From contig OU744723.1 of the NCBI GenBank assembly GCA_916613615.1, forward strand, positions 33,176,171 to 33,240,170: a stretch of DNA of 64,000 nucleotides. Direction: 5' to 3'. This document shows, piece after piece, positions 1-10,549 of this stretch. The notes below the pieces were generated by a model that saw only the letters and a list, made by a program, of their open reading frames with translations, did no database searches and was not told the DNA's origin. Made by a program: the position numbers and the translations under genes. Every line of letters starts with the position of its first letter. Within the stretch, counting starts at the first letter, position 1. The DNA comes from Steromphala cineraria (Eukaryota; Mollusca; Gastropoda; Trochida; Trochidae).

Positions 1-159
1 TAGTACTCTCCCTTTAATAAGTTGATCTCGTGAAATTGAAAGAATACGTTACCATTTGCAAGACTTTGAAACAAAGACATAAAACAATGCAATTATAAAA
101 CGAACGCACTATATCTAGCTAAACTATGCTAGTCTATTTCCCTTCCTTACCTTTGTTAA

Positions 160-544
160 AGGTGTTCACCTAACAATGGCCGCCAGTGATTATTGCTTGA
201 TAGTTTGTTACTATATAACTATGCATACTTAAACAGATTGCCTGGTGACTTTTAGAAATGAAGAAAATACAAATGGCTAACCTCAATGGGGATAATTCAG
301 GGGATATTTTATTTAAGATTTAGTTTGTTTAATAACAAGAAAACGTTGCTAGCAGCCCTCACGTATGATTTGATAAAATGTTCAAATAAGTTCGTGCACT
401 TTATGTATGGTTGTGTGCAGGCTTTAGTATGCTGGTATAAGTATTACTATAAGTATTATATTCTAACATGGCTAATGTAAAAAAGGAGCCTATACATTGT
501 AATTTTTCATGTTTTGTCTACAAACTAGTTTTTTTCAAACACCT
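160..544. mobile_element. TTAA-flanked miniature DNA element
   Basis: The segment is bounded on both sides by TTAA (156-159 and 545-548) and begins AGGTGTTC, with AGGTGTTT on the reverse strand at the other end. TTAA duplications are typical of piggyBac and Kolobok superfamily elements; the terminal AGG fits Kolobok slightly better, but this is not decisive. The left end (AGGTGTTCAC then ATGGCCGCCA) is shared with a second element at 22512. A 64-codon open frame inside it has no protein-like character. Non-autonomous element. Confidence 0.6.
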
Positions 545-604
545 TTAAGGCCTGTATCAATCAGCTGAATTTGGTTCCATAATAACTGCATAATCCCTGA
601 AAAG

Positions 605-691
605 ACGGTATGTAGTGAACGTTGCTAGGGCAACGGGACGATTGGAGCATGATTTGCACGTGCTCTTGTCAATTTCAGATCCCGCACCGTC
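605..691. repeat. Short dispersed repeat, copy 1
   Basis: A segment of about 90 bp that begins GACGGTATG and ends CGCACCGTC, with an internal hairpin GTTGC-TAGG-GCAAC. A close copy lies at 50797-50886 in the same orientation, and the flanking CCCTG-AAA is also shared, so the repeat extends a few bases further left. Function unknown. It looks like a small interspersed repeat. Confidence 0.65.
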
Positions 692-1985
692 AGCTTTGGA
701 GAGACGAGACAGACTTGAAGAAACTTACCATTTAGCTTAAAATTGTGATTTGTGAGTTGATAAATACTTTGTATTTTTTTTAGTTTTTCAGTTGTCAATT
801 TTAGATCGCTGATTGCACAACTAACTTTGATGGCCTCCAATTAGACATCTCCCATTCTATCCGACAAAGTCTGCGTAATGTAACAGAGGCTAAATCAACA
901 TGACTTGATCTGCCTCTGTGGGGTGAGAATGATCCTCCCTTGCATTTCAATAGGACATCGGTCGCAATAGTTAACATAGTAGGTAGTTTAGTTAAACAAT
1001 GAAAATCAATGAAATTTTTTTTTTTAATTATCAGAACACAGTAAACAAATTTTTACCGAAATTTTTAGTCGACTCTATTTTATTGAGAACAGGCCATAAG
1101 CTATCATATATTTCTTCCGTTCACACCTTGAATGTGCACCTTAGGAACTGCTTGTGACGTCGAATGCGATTGATCAATTCGCAAAATCCTTTTTTACATA
1201 CGAAAGGACCTCTAACACCGGTCAATATTAGATCAACAGTTGGACTTAATTTAGTTGATAACCCTAGTGTGTTTGAAAATCAGAGACATGTTCAATTTAG
1301 AATTTACTCGCTATCAATCCAGTATAAAACACTAGGTATCTCCATTCCACCATAATGGTTTTAATTGTGAACTCCTTTGTCTAAGCGAAATGCACTTTCT
1401 AAAATGCCCTAACTTCTAGCAACAAAAAGATTATTTTTAATTTAATCAATGAACTCGTCTGTACCGGGGTTTTGCTCTTTGGTTTTAGAAAAAAAGCTAT
1501 TAATATCGTACCGTCAAAACGTGTGATTCCATTACTTGCTGACAATGTAGACTGAGACATCCCTATCAATCAAATAGATGACAGAAACTCACTATGACGT
1601 TGTGAAGGATTATGACGTCATAAGTGATCGCAAAAATTACGTCAGTTGTATTGTTGATGTAATGGAATGAAGCCTGCTGCGTGTTGCGCTGATTGACCAC
1701 TTAAACTTATTATTTTGCATAAAATACTTTATCTACCCCAAACGATTTGGGCATCCCCCGTAAACACACGAATCAGAATCTAGTACTCATCATATTCATG
1801 GTAGAATTAGAATTAAATATAACCTTTTAATCATAATTTTTTTAGATTGGCAGAAAAACAGACAGATGGTTCGTTTGCATCGTTGCCAAAACTTCCACAT
1901 TGTGTTCAGAATTACATTTAATGTGGTAGCCAATTCTCTCTGGAACATGCCAACAGCTCGCCACAGGTCATTTCTGATAGCCATG
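692..1985. other. Non-coding, no feature recognised
   Basis: AT-rich sequence with no convincing exon, RNA gene or repeat visible by eye. Short open frames here (for example 1164-1355) lack any recognisable motif. Confidence 0.5.
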
Positions 1986-1989
1986 ACCA

Positions 1990-2441
1990 CAAGCACTTTG
2001 GGCGTGGGTATAAGCACGTTGGGCATGGTCACAAGCACTTTTGGGCACCAGTATAAGCACTTTTGGCACCAGTATAAGAACTTGCTACATGGATATAAGC
2101 ACATAGTATTTGGGTATAAGCACATGGGGCATTGGTATTAGCACTTGGATCACGCGTATAAGCACTTGAGGCATAAGTATAAGAACTTTGGGCACGGGTA
2201 TCAGCACTTGGGGCGTGGTTATAAGCACTTTGGACATGAGTATAAGCACTTGGGGCATGGGTATCAGCACTTTGGGCATTGGTATAAGCACTTTGGACAT
2301 GAGTATAAGCATTTGGGGCAAGGATATAAGAACTTTAAGGAAGGATATAAGCACTTGGTATTTGGGTATAAGCGATTGGGGCACGGGTATAAGCACCTAG
2401 GGTCTGGGAATAAGCACTTGGGGCATGGGTATAAACAATTA
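1990..2441. repeat. 21-bp minisatellite
   Basis: About 21 diverged tandem units with consensus GGGCATGGGTATAAGCACTT plus one base. Because 21 is divisible by three, all frames stay open and give artificial repetitive peptides (GHGYKHL-type on the plus strand, LIPMPKV-type on the minus strand). The array ends directly at the tail of the SINE-like repeat at 2442. A stub of about three units is at 6520-6575. Confidence 0.9.
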
Positions 2442-2720
2442 TACCCCACTTCCGGTCTCGTTGCTATGGTTTCCTTTGTTCTAACTGTAGGTATATTGAC
2501 CGATACACCTCTCCTTTCTATGTCCTTACTGTAGGTGTATTAAGGATACTGACTTAGTCAGCTGGAGACATTTTCAACTTTGGCAAATAAACGGACTAGT
2601 AAAATTTGGAATTATACATTTTTGAGAATAATATACAACGATGTCTGGATCGAACCAGGGATCTTTATGTTATAGCTAGCGACTCTGTCGACTGAGCTAC
2701 TGAGGATTGATACAGAGGCA
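2442..2720 (-). mobile_element. tRNA-derived SINE-like repeat, copy 1
   Basis: Read on the minus strand, it starts with a tRNA-like head at about 2715-2645: an A-box-like TAGCTCAGTCGACAGAG and a B-box-like GGTTCGATCC. A body follows, and then a tail (GGTATATTG rc, CCATAGCAACGAGACC rc) that ends in TGGGGTATAA. A second copy with the same head, spacing and tail lies at 42958-43236 in the opposite orientation. The tRNA-like head cannot close a proper acceptor stem, so this is not a working tRNA gene. Confidence 0.75.
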
Positions 2721-2769
2721 CTTTCTGTTGTATTATGTATATGTTGTTATTTTTGCTATGTGAGTCTAT

Positions 2770-2880
2770 GTAGTAAATAGCAACCTCTTTTGGAGTTGTT
2801 GTAGAAATGAACGCGCGAGCGGTAGCGAGCTTGTTCAATTACTATATCAACCGAGGGCGGAGGTTGCTATTTGCCATACA
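2770..2880. repeat. Foldback palindrome 1
   Basis: Inverted arms AAATAGCAACCTC (2775-2787) and GAGGTTGCTATTT (2860-2872) enclose a core with a GC-rich GAGCGGTAGCGAGC inner palindrome. It belongs by style to a set of foldbacks in this window whose centres carry CGAAG/CGAGG/GCGAG-type words. Confidence 0.7.
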
Positions 2881-4285
2881 CGACGAGGAATCACTATTTT
2901 AAAAAAAATACAATTTTGTTTAAGATGATAAGATTTATTGCAAGAGGTCATTACTTCGTCTCAAGATATTACAGCGAACGCTCCTCTAACCAAGATGGGA
3001 TCGTCTTCGTTACATTTCACGTGCACGGCGTGACTTGCAGCACGTGTTTTTCACACCGATAAGCATGCGACCGGTCATTTGAAACCACGATGTCGACAGA
3101 ATCGGACGAAGAAATTGTACCCGCAAGTCAAGAGATAGAGGCCCTGAATGCTGTTCTTGGACCTGATGAGGTAGATAGCACTGAATTCCCTCATTATTCT
3201 GATATCAGCGCCGACGAATATTATAATTTGATGAGAAACAAAGAGTATGTGCGCTTCAAGCTTGCGTCCAATACAGATATTGAAGATCGAGCACGCACTG
3301 CTGTGCCTGTAAATACTCGTCGCAGAAACAAATGGGCAACGAATACTTACAACACTTGGGCAATATGGCGAAATAACAGCATATTTAATGAGAAGAAAAT
3401 TATCAAAACTTTGGATGAAATGAATACCGAAGAACTAACATTCTGGTCAAGCAGATTTGTTCTCGAAGTTTGGAAAAGAACGAAGAGCTATACCCGCCAT
3501 CGTCCCTTGTATCACTTTTGATGGTACTTCAGTCACACATTCGAGTTACGTCAAAGCAAAACTTGGATATTCTCCAGACTTCGAGGAATTCAGACAAGTT
3601 TTTGATGGTGAGCTGAAGAGGATTACTAATACTGGATTAGGACAAAAGAAAAAACAAGCCGAACCTATCGGAGACGAGGAAGAAAACAAGTTTTGGGATC
3701 TAAAACTACTAGGGAGTTACAACACCAGAGTTCTTGTACATACATGTACCATGGTCTATTTGAATGGGAAACATTTCTCCCTGAGAAGTGGATCCGAACA
3801 CAGAAGCCTTCATTACAAGTCAACTCAGATCACTTTATGTGAACCCCCCGGGAAGCGAGCATGTCTCAAGTACAAAGAGGACATTTCGAAAAACCTGTCA
3901 TGGGGACCTTAGGCATCGGAAAATAACTCCGAAGCAAGTGACTGCAAGGAATGCTGTCATGTCGAGTTGTACAAGAAGTACATGAGCCTGTGTCCCACAG
4001 ATGGAAGGGATGACATGTTTTACCTTACGCCACTGCAACACCCGACAGAAACATGCTGGTACAGTCGCCAACCAATTGGCAACAACACATTACAGAAAGT
4101 AGTTCCCGAACTTTGTCGCAAGGCAGGTATCACCGGACACAAGACTAACCATTCTCTGAGGGTCACAACGGCTACGAAACTATACCAGAAGGGAGTACCC
4201 CGAGCAACAGATTATGGAGCGTACGGGACACCGTAGTGTCGAAGGTATGTCAACATTGTTACAAACATAACCAAAATCTGTAAAT

Positions 4286-4445
4286 GAAAGGCAGTAGCAC
4301 GTTTTTTGAAACTTTTATATCTACAATTTGTCACTGTTAAAAGTATCATTTTGATAGTGTAAAAACTCTCAATCATCTATAGTCAGAGGACAAATTATAA
4401 AAGTTCACATGGAGTCCATTGGCGACGATTTTTGTGTGAACACTT
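4286..4445 (-). mobile_element. TTAA-type miniature element in recombinase intron
   Basis: An inverted, diverged copy of the element at 22512-22698. Its minus strand reads TTAAAAGTGTTCACACAAAAA, then CGCCAATGGA, and ends in GTGCTACTGCC. One TTAA remains at 4446-4449; the other flank has mutated. It lies just inside the intron that begins at 4245. Confidence 0.6.
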
Positions 4446-5393
4446 TTAATTCATTTTGTGTAATATAAAAGAATCACATGGCTGAAATTTGCATTATGTT
4501 CTATTACTGTTTTATAAAGTTTAAATACTTTTTCTTTCAATCGGAACAGTTTATTTTCATTTTCCTAAAATCACTTTATATTCCCCCTTAAAACGTGCCA
4601 CTTCCCCTTTAAGGGAACCAATTAATGCATAAAATCGACATAATTATAACTTTATGTTTTTAATGTCATGATTCCGAAGTAAAATGATTAGTTTCTCAAC
4701 GTTACATCATTGAAAAGGTTTGGTCTATAGAAAACCTCGTCGATATCGATATCGCCAAGAAATCAATTATGTTATATCCCTTAGGTTATACGGAACAATA
4801 TTAATGAATAATTACAAAATGGTTTTGTTACACGAATGTCCGCGATTCTGATTGGATGAGAGCGGTCAAAAACCTGCTGCCATTTCTCGATGAATGCAGA
4901 AAAAATTGCAACCATACAATGTGCATTCATTCCTTGTGACGTCACAATCACCTGACGCAATAGTCCGGTTTTGACAGTTGAGAGTTACGTTCTGTTGTAA
5001 AGACAGATAATACATATCTTATCACTTCCCACCTGCGTTTGTAACAAGTTAATATATTCCTCTCCTTAACACAATCCATACATTCACCGGAAAGGCTGCA
5101 TTTTTAATAACTACGAGTCGTCTCGCAAACGGCGGGCATTTTGAACGTCGTGTGATATGCTAATTAGGGTCATTCCGAAATTGCGGATTCCGGTTAAGAC
5201 GAATTGTGACTGCATGGGTGTCACTGGTTGCGAAAACGAAATTAAATCTCCTTCCGTTTTAGTATTTGGAGTTCTCAATTTTGATTCAATTTTGTATTGT
5301 TTCGTGTAACAAACCACAATCTTACAACATTGATGTAAGCTTTTTTGAAAATAATTAAGAAAAACTTTGTTTTAATGTTGATTTTGTAATTAT

Positions 5394-5502
5394 AAGGATT
5401 GTTTTACATGTTTTGTGCCTCTATCGATGTATACCAGCAACAAATTATGTATAAAATCGCGTAGCGCAGCGATAGAGGCACAAAACATGTAAAACAATCC
5501 TT
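5394..5502. repeat. Foldback palindrome 2 (perfect 33-bp arms)
   Basis: Perfect inverted arms at 5394-5426 and 5470-5502 begin AAGGATTGTTTTACATG, and the loop of about 43 bp holds GCGTAGCGCAGC. It sits about 20 bp upstream of the recombinase intron acceptor (5521-5524), so it would form a strong hairpin beside the branch point and polypyrimidine region. The identical arms suggest recent insertion or arm homogenisation. Confidence 0.85.
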
Positions 5503-5820
5503 AATTAAAAAATTCTATTTACAGGTGTCAGAATATATAAACGAACATCGGAGGAGCAACAAGAAGAGGCCAGCTCTATACTAAACATCTGATATTTTCG
5601 CAACGCCAATAGATATAAAACTCCTGGGGCTTTAAAGTGACACAGAGTATCTTTCTAAAAATTTTACTTGGTTTTGATAAGCTACAAAATATCTAATATG
5701 CAGAGGCGCAAAGGCTCCAACTTCTTTCGGCTCAATTGTCGCTACGAACTGTGTCATTAATGTTGTGCTGAAAACCTAATAGAATATAAATTTGTTTATC
5801 CTTTTCGTGATTTTTACAGA

Positions 5821-5938
5821 GGTAATTCTTGGCTATTTCTCGAGACGAAGTCGAGAGAAATATTCAAGAATTGCCGATGTTTATTTTTTACGAGGAAGAA
5901 TATGGAAAACCGAGGCGAAGCAGAGGTTCTCCATATTC
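5821..5938. repeat. Two adjacent foldback hairpins
   Basis: The first hairpin (5821-5875) pairs GGTAATTCTTG...TTTCTCGA with TCGAGAGAAA...CAAGAATTGCC around a GACGAAG core. The second (5898-5938) pairs GAATATGGAAAACC with GGTTCTCCATATTC around GAGGCGAAGCAG. Both carry the CGAAG-type core seen in the other palindromes. Confidence 0.7.
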
Positions 5939-5989
5939 GCCCGAGGTTGCATTGATACGTCCGTCTATTGAATATTTGATAATGCCATA

Positions 5990-6265
5990 GGGGAATATGA
6001 ATGATAAAACCGATGTTGACGTCATAAGAGGTTGTTATGAGAATGAAGCAATGTTAAGAGAATGGGACCATATCGTACCGAGGTGTGTATGTACAGGTAT
6101 TAGTTTGTACCAATTGATAATAAAATGAAGTGAGCAATTAGAAGAGTATTGTCCAGTCACTTGTCATGTATATATTATATAACTTATTTGTGTTGTTTAT
6201 ATTCTCATGTATCACCGTTTGATGGTTGAGAAATAAAACTTTCTGTCTGTCTGTCTGTCTGTTTG
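5990..6265 (+). repeat. Possible retroelement 3' tail with CTGT microsatellite
   Basis: AAATAAAACTTT is followed directly by a (CTGT)n run at about 6241-6265. AATAAA plus a short tandem tail is the usual 3' end of several LINE families, but no coding remnant is visible upstream, so the call rests on the tail alone. Confidence 0.3.
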
Positions 6266-6373
6266 TTAATATTCTAGTGATTTAGTTAGGCCAAGACAAA
6301 ATATATAGAGAAGTGTGGAAAACATTGTTTCGTCGAATTTAACTTGACCGGAGTAGGGTATAAGTCAGATAAA

Positions 6374-6508
6374 CCCACACTTCCCTCGGCGCATCACTCA
6401 ATACACCTCCTGTTTAAATCGGGCTTCATCGGGTTCGCTACGCTACGCCTCGGATACCCATGATCCAAACAGGAGGTGTATTTAGCGATGCACCTTGGGA
6501 AGTGTGGG
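6374..6508. repeat. Foldback palindrome 3 (42-bp arms)
   Basis: Arms CCCACACTTCCCTCGG... (6374-6415) and ...CTTGGGAAGTGTGGG (6467-6508) flank a core with CGCTACGCTACGCCTCGG. The outer left flank (about 6285-6373) and one arm recur inverted at 42640-42800, so this is a dispersed family. Confidence 0.8.
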
Positions 6509-6519
6509 TATATCTCTCA

Positions 6520-6575
6520 CTTGGGACATGAGTATAAGCCCTTGGGACATGAGTATAAGCACTTGGGGCGTGGGT
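6520..6575. repeat. Minisatellite stub (21-bp unit)
   Basis: About three units of GGGACATGAGTATAAGCACTT type, the same unit as the array at 1990-2441, directly after foldback 3. Confidence 0.75.
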
Positions 6576-6599
6576 ATCCATCATGAAGGTAACAGCATT

Positions 6600-7440
6600 T
6601 GGGAACACCTTACGGGTGGTATGTAAACGATGTCATCAATAGAATTTGTTTGAAATATGTATATTTTGGGGATCGAAATGCTGGTTGATAAGCCTTGTTA
6701 CATATAGTATACAGGTATGAGTAATACCCATGCTCAAAATGCTAGATGTTCATCCAGCCTTTCAGTAGTTTCAGCCTTTCAGCCAATTTCAACTACAGTC
6801 TATCACTGTTGTCCCCATAACCCTGTTGGTTCACAAGAAGTTAATGAGTTTGTTTCATTTAATCAAGGTTCTTTCGTCTTATTTACATTTCGTTTAGCAT
6901 ATGTTGTTGGAACCATTAATTAAACGGCTTAAATAACAAAATTCATGTGAAAAGTTTACATATATTTTTTTAAAAATGTGTATTGCAGCTCTGCAGTGTG
7001 TTCTTTGCATGATGTGTTACTAGAATAATGCATAAATAAAGAGTAATACCAAAGCAGATATTTCTCAATGATCTTTCAGCACGAGTGACAATGACATGTT
7101 CCCGATCTGTGACATCTCGCGAGAATGTGTTCCTTATCATCCGTAGCGACGGGATATGAGAATTCCAATGAAAAAAAAATTAAAGCATCATCACTGGTGA
7201 AATCACTCATGCTTAACTGTAACTCATTGTGGGCCATGCAAGAAGACAAACGATGTTGCCCCACTTTTAAACAACCCAACCAATTCAAACGGAAACACAA
7301 TAATGTTGTACACTCTCACTTTCGATATAAACATATATCAACTAAACCCGCAATTGACAATTTTCCCTATTTGAAGTCGGGTTTTTAAAGTAATGTAGGA
7401 CTTATACATTACAGCTACAAACTTGATTGGGTCATTGTGT
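6600..7440. other. Non-coding, no feature recognised
   Basis: Open frames on both strands at 6717-6923 and 7076-7388 show no motif or exon signals. I see nothing else supportable here. Confidence 0.45.
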
Positions 7441-7449
7441 AAAAGTCTG

Positions 7450-8130
7450 TGAGCAGAATCGACACGATTGCACCAATTCACCTCCCGACCGACTTGCACG
7501 TGCTGCACGTTTTTTGCGTTCTACCCGGTGGCTATCTGCCGTGTTGAGGCCAAACATTTTAGTAACTGTCAAAAGTATTCCAACATTTATATTTTACGCG
7601 GTTTTCTTGATTGACCAATGAAAAAATTTCGCTAGGGTTGATAACCCATACATTGTATGCAACATTTTATTTAATTGTATTTATTTCAATATATATTAAA
7701 TAATATCATTAACTACCCCTTTTTATTTAATTTTAAAAGACCATTCTACCTATGTTATATGTTCTTTTAAACGTTATATAAACAAATATTCGTGTTTTTC
7801 TTATAATTATGTCATACAAACATCCAACAAGCATTTAAACAGTGATTATTACAAATACATGTTCATGTCTTCTGGCATATAAACCAAATAAAAGCAAAAG
7901 GTAAACAAATAGCACATTTGAAAATAATAGATATATTGAAAACTTTTTCACTAAAAAGTGTTCGCGAAAAGGCAGAAATAACCCAAGCAAATCATGACCA
8001 ACACATTCTTATCCTTAATGGAGAGTGATTGACACTGTGCAACGTGTAAATTTCCTCGTTTTGAACGTGCAATCCAACTCGTATCTCCTTGAAAGTAAAT
8101 CATTTATCGATAATGCAGAGATACCTTTGA
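7450..8130. repeat. Duplicated block, copy 1 left part
   Basis: Two stretches match 17758-17850 and 19235-19480 in the same order and orientation: GAATCGACACGATTGCACC plus CTTGCACGTGCTGCAC at 7457-7530, and GTTCATGTCTTCTG through GATTGACACT...CGTGCAATCC at about 7860-8075. The match resumes at about 14500 and runs into a TRIM 3' fragment ending at 15124. The copy is interrupted by the transposon at 8131. Positions 8126-8130 (TTTGA) are that transposon's target duplication. Confidence 0.7.
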
Positions 8131-8247
8131 CACAGGGGGTACTCGACTGTACAGGTAAAGCGGAAGTTGCACCTCTGCAACGTCCAATTCCTCACTGTAC
8201 AGTGAAAACAAAACAACCCCGACTCCACGTTCACGGTTAGTTCTAGT
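8131..8247 (+). repeat. Left terminal inverted repeat of the 6.2-kb element
   Basis: 117 bp, identical to the reverse complement of 14171-14287. It contains two CTGTACAG palindromes about 55 bp apart and the pair GAAGTTGCAC / TGCAACGTCC. Similarity stops sharply at TTCTAGT. Confidence 0.95.
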
Positions 8248-10549
8248 TAATACGTTGTTTATAACAGATTTAAACTGTCTTGGTGGACCGATGAAGCTTT
8301 ACTGCTTTGTAAACTACTGCATTTATAATGTAACATAACTTCGGTCTCTGTATAATGATGATTTTCAGCTGTCCTTGAGATCGCGTTCGAAAGCCTAACG
8401 AAAATATGTCTAAATTTGCCAATCACAGCAATTTAGATGAACGGAGTCATTCAAATTAACCTTTCATATGTTGATAGAATGTGGATATCGTTATATAAAT
8501 GCCCAATCAAGTATTTCTGACTGTTTCGGCCAAATATTTCGACCAAAATTAAACTGTACGCTGAAGGGACGTTGCGACTGTTTTGGATGCATACTGTACG
8601 GGAAGTTGCGCATTTACAGAGTAACCGAGAACTGTCATATGTTTATAAAATAAGGATTACATTTAAATCCACACGCCACTAATGGCTGTAATATTGCTCA
8701 AGCGGCACTAATCACCAACGCAATCAATCAATCACTGTTCAGAACTTACATGCATAATAGTGTCGGGCGGATATTGGTGAATGTGTTCATATTAAATTGA
8801 AGATACAAACTACTTTTATTTATAAAGTTATGCAACAATAAATGCTATGATGTTAATACATTTTCGGAAGATAAATATTGCTACGTTAAACTGTTATGTG
8901 CAATTATATAATTCACGGTAGTTTTAATACCTGTTTTCTTCAGTCTTTATCCCGTGCAACTCCCCTCATGCGTATGAGAGGGCCTCATCAGCTCAGATAA
9001 TACCCTGACATGAGGGCCCTATTTACGCTTATAAGGCCCTCCATCCCCAGATAATACCCTCCCACCAGGGCCGATATTATCTTGTAATGTTACTCATCTA
9101 CTATAACCATTAACGCCGAGATGTTTATTTTAATATGAAACTAAGTCAGTTTAATGAGAAACTCTAATGAAAAATAAGTCCAAATTCAACTAGGATTGAC
9201 GCGTCAATACTTAGGTCTTCAAGATTCCTGTTTGACCTCCACACAGTGTTTGACCTTCACATGACGTTTTGTCTAAGAGGTAAACAGTAACTAATACATT
9301 ATCAAAATGACCAAATTTCACTTGATATTCAGTGTTAAAGACTTTTCAGAAAAATTCACCATGTTGGCCAATGTCAGCTATGACATCATTCTTCAGAGAA
9401 TATTATTCCTAGAAGCAGAAACAAATTTGGTTGAATTATCTATCACCGTTTGCCAGATACATGTGATTAAAGATTAATTTAAGTTGACTGTTTCAGACCC
9501 CTGTATAATGTAATGAAACCTTACACTTTAACTATTGATATTTCACTCATAAGGTATATCAGAAACAATTATGTTCTTGTTTATCCACATACAAAGATGT
9601 ATGTTTTGTTTTGATAACTTAAATAGTAATGGAGTAATGAACTTTGGAACTTTGTTGAAAACACTGAAATTTGATTAGTTTTAGACCCCTACTTCATGTT
9701 GGTCCCTCTAGCTCCTTAATTATCAAAATTTTCATGATAAAGTGCAACATAGGAAAGGTTGTGCTTGGAATAGCGCATGTAAAAATGCAATAAATTTAAA
9801 GATATCTTACTTAATAAAGAAACTGTGGAATTTTGAAATGTGCCAAAAATGAGGATTTTCCCAAAATCGCAATATTCAAGGACCGGTCATGGACAGAAAA
9901 AAATTTATCCGGACTTGTTGATATTTTTTTCTGTCTACTCATTACATTTGCTTCACAAAACATCAACGATAAAATTTCTATCTGTAAAAGTTTTCAAACT
10001 AAAATTCTCAAAGTAAAATAACCCTCGAAAAATGTTAAAATCGCCGAAAAATATAAAAAATATCTTTATGTCAACATATTTCCTTTAATATGAACTTTTA
10101 TATAATAATGACCTGTAGTGAACTTGTTGAACTATCATTGTAGAACAGAATGCATCAAACAGATTTAATTCTTGACATTTCCTTAACGAGTAGTGTCCCT
10201 TTGAACGTGACGCATGAAAATCCTTTATTTCAAAAGATCCTTTTTGAAACTGCTGTAGTTTAAAAACCACTACAAATTTAAACTTGATATGACAAATTTA
10301 TTTGAAACAATCTCTCAGCTTTAAAATGAGCTATAGCATGCATCTGTATGTACTACCATTACTGAGGAGAAGATTTTCAAAGACGCGTCTGAACCGCGAA
10401 ATTTCGCCAAAATTTCAGATTTTCGAAAATAGAAAAATATCTATTTATACGGCCGAACACTGCTATGGGCTTAGTCGATGGAGAATGATGTTGCCCACAT
10501 TATGGCGAAAGTTTTATACAATTATCTCCCATTGTTACCGAGAAATTAA

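Larger units (their letters stand above)
3090..5592 (+). pseudogene. Crypton-type tyrosine recombinase gene, frameshifted, one intron
   Basis: The product resembles the DUF3504/Crypton tyrosine recombinase domain found in Crypton transposons and host genes derived from them (ZMYM, QRICH1 and KCTD1-like families). It starts MSTESDEE at 3090 with an acidic N-terminus, followed by the SAM-like core (RFVLEV, then LYPPSSL in a different frame). The catalytic domain shows an Arg in LRSGSEH, the H-x-x-R motif NHSLR (about 4150-4164) and TGHRS (about 4217-4231). A consensus donor (gaag|gtatgt, intron from 4245) and acceptor (tttacag, to 5524) join in frame to a short last exon, 5525-5592, carrying the catalytic Tyr in VRIYKRTS and a stop. 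The homology changes frame near 3475, 3605, 3890, 3955 and 4200, and an in-frame TAG is at 3910. The retained intron excludes a processed copy. It is a decayed gene, or less likely a region of many base-call errors. Confidence 0.8.

Noticed and set aside
1796..2534. Long repetitive open frames on both strands, up to 129 codons
   Set aside because: They are by-products of the 21-bp minisatellite, whose period is a multiple of three.
2643..2715. Genuine tRNA gene on the minus strand (and at 42962-43040, 17142-17210)
   Set aside because: A- and B-box words are present, but acceptor stems do not pair and each is followed by a repeat body, so they are SINE heads.
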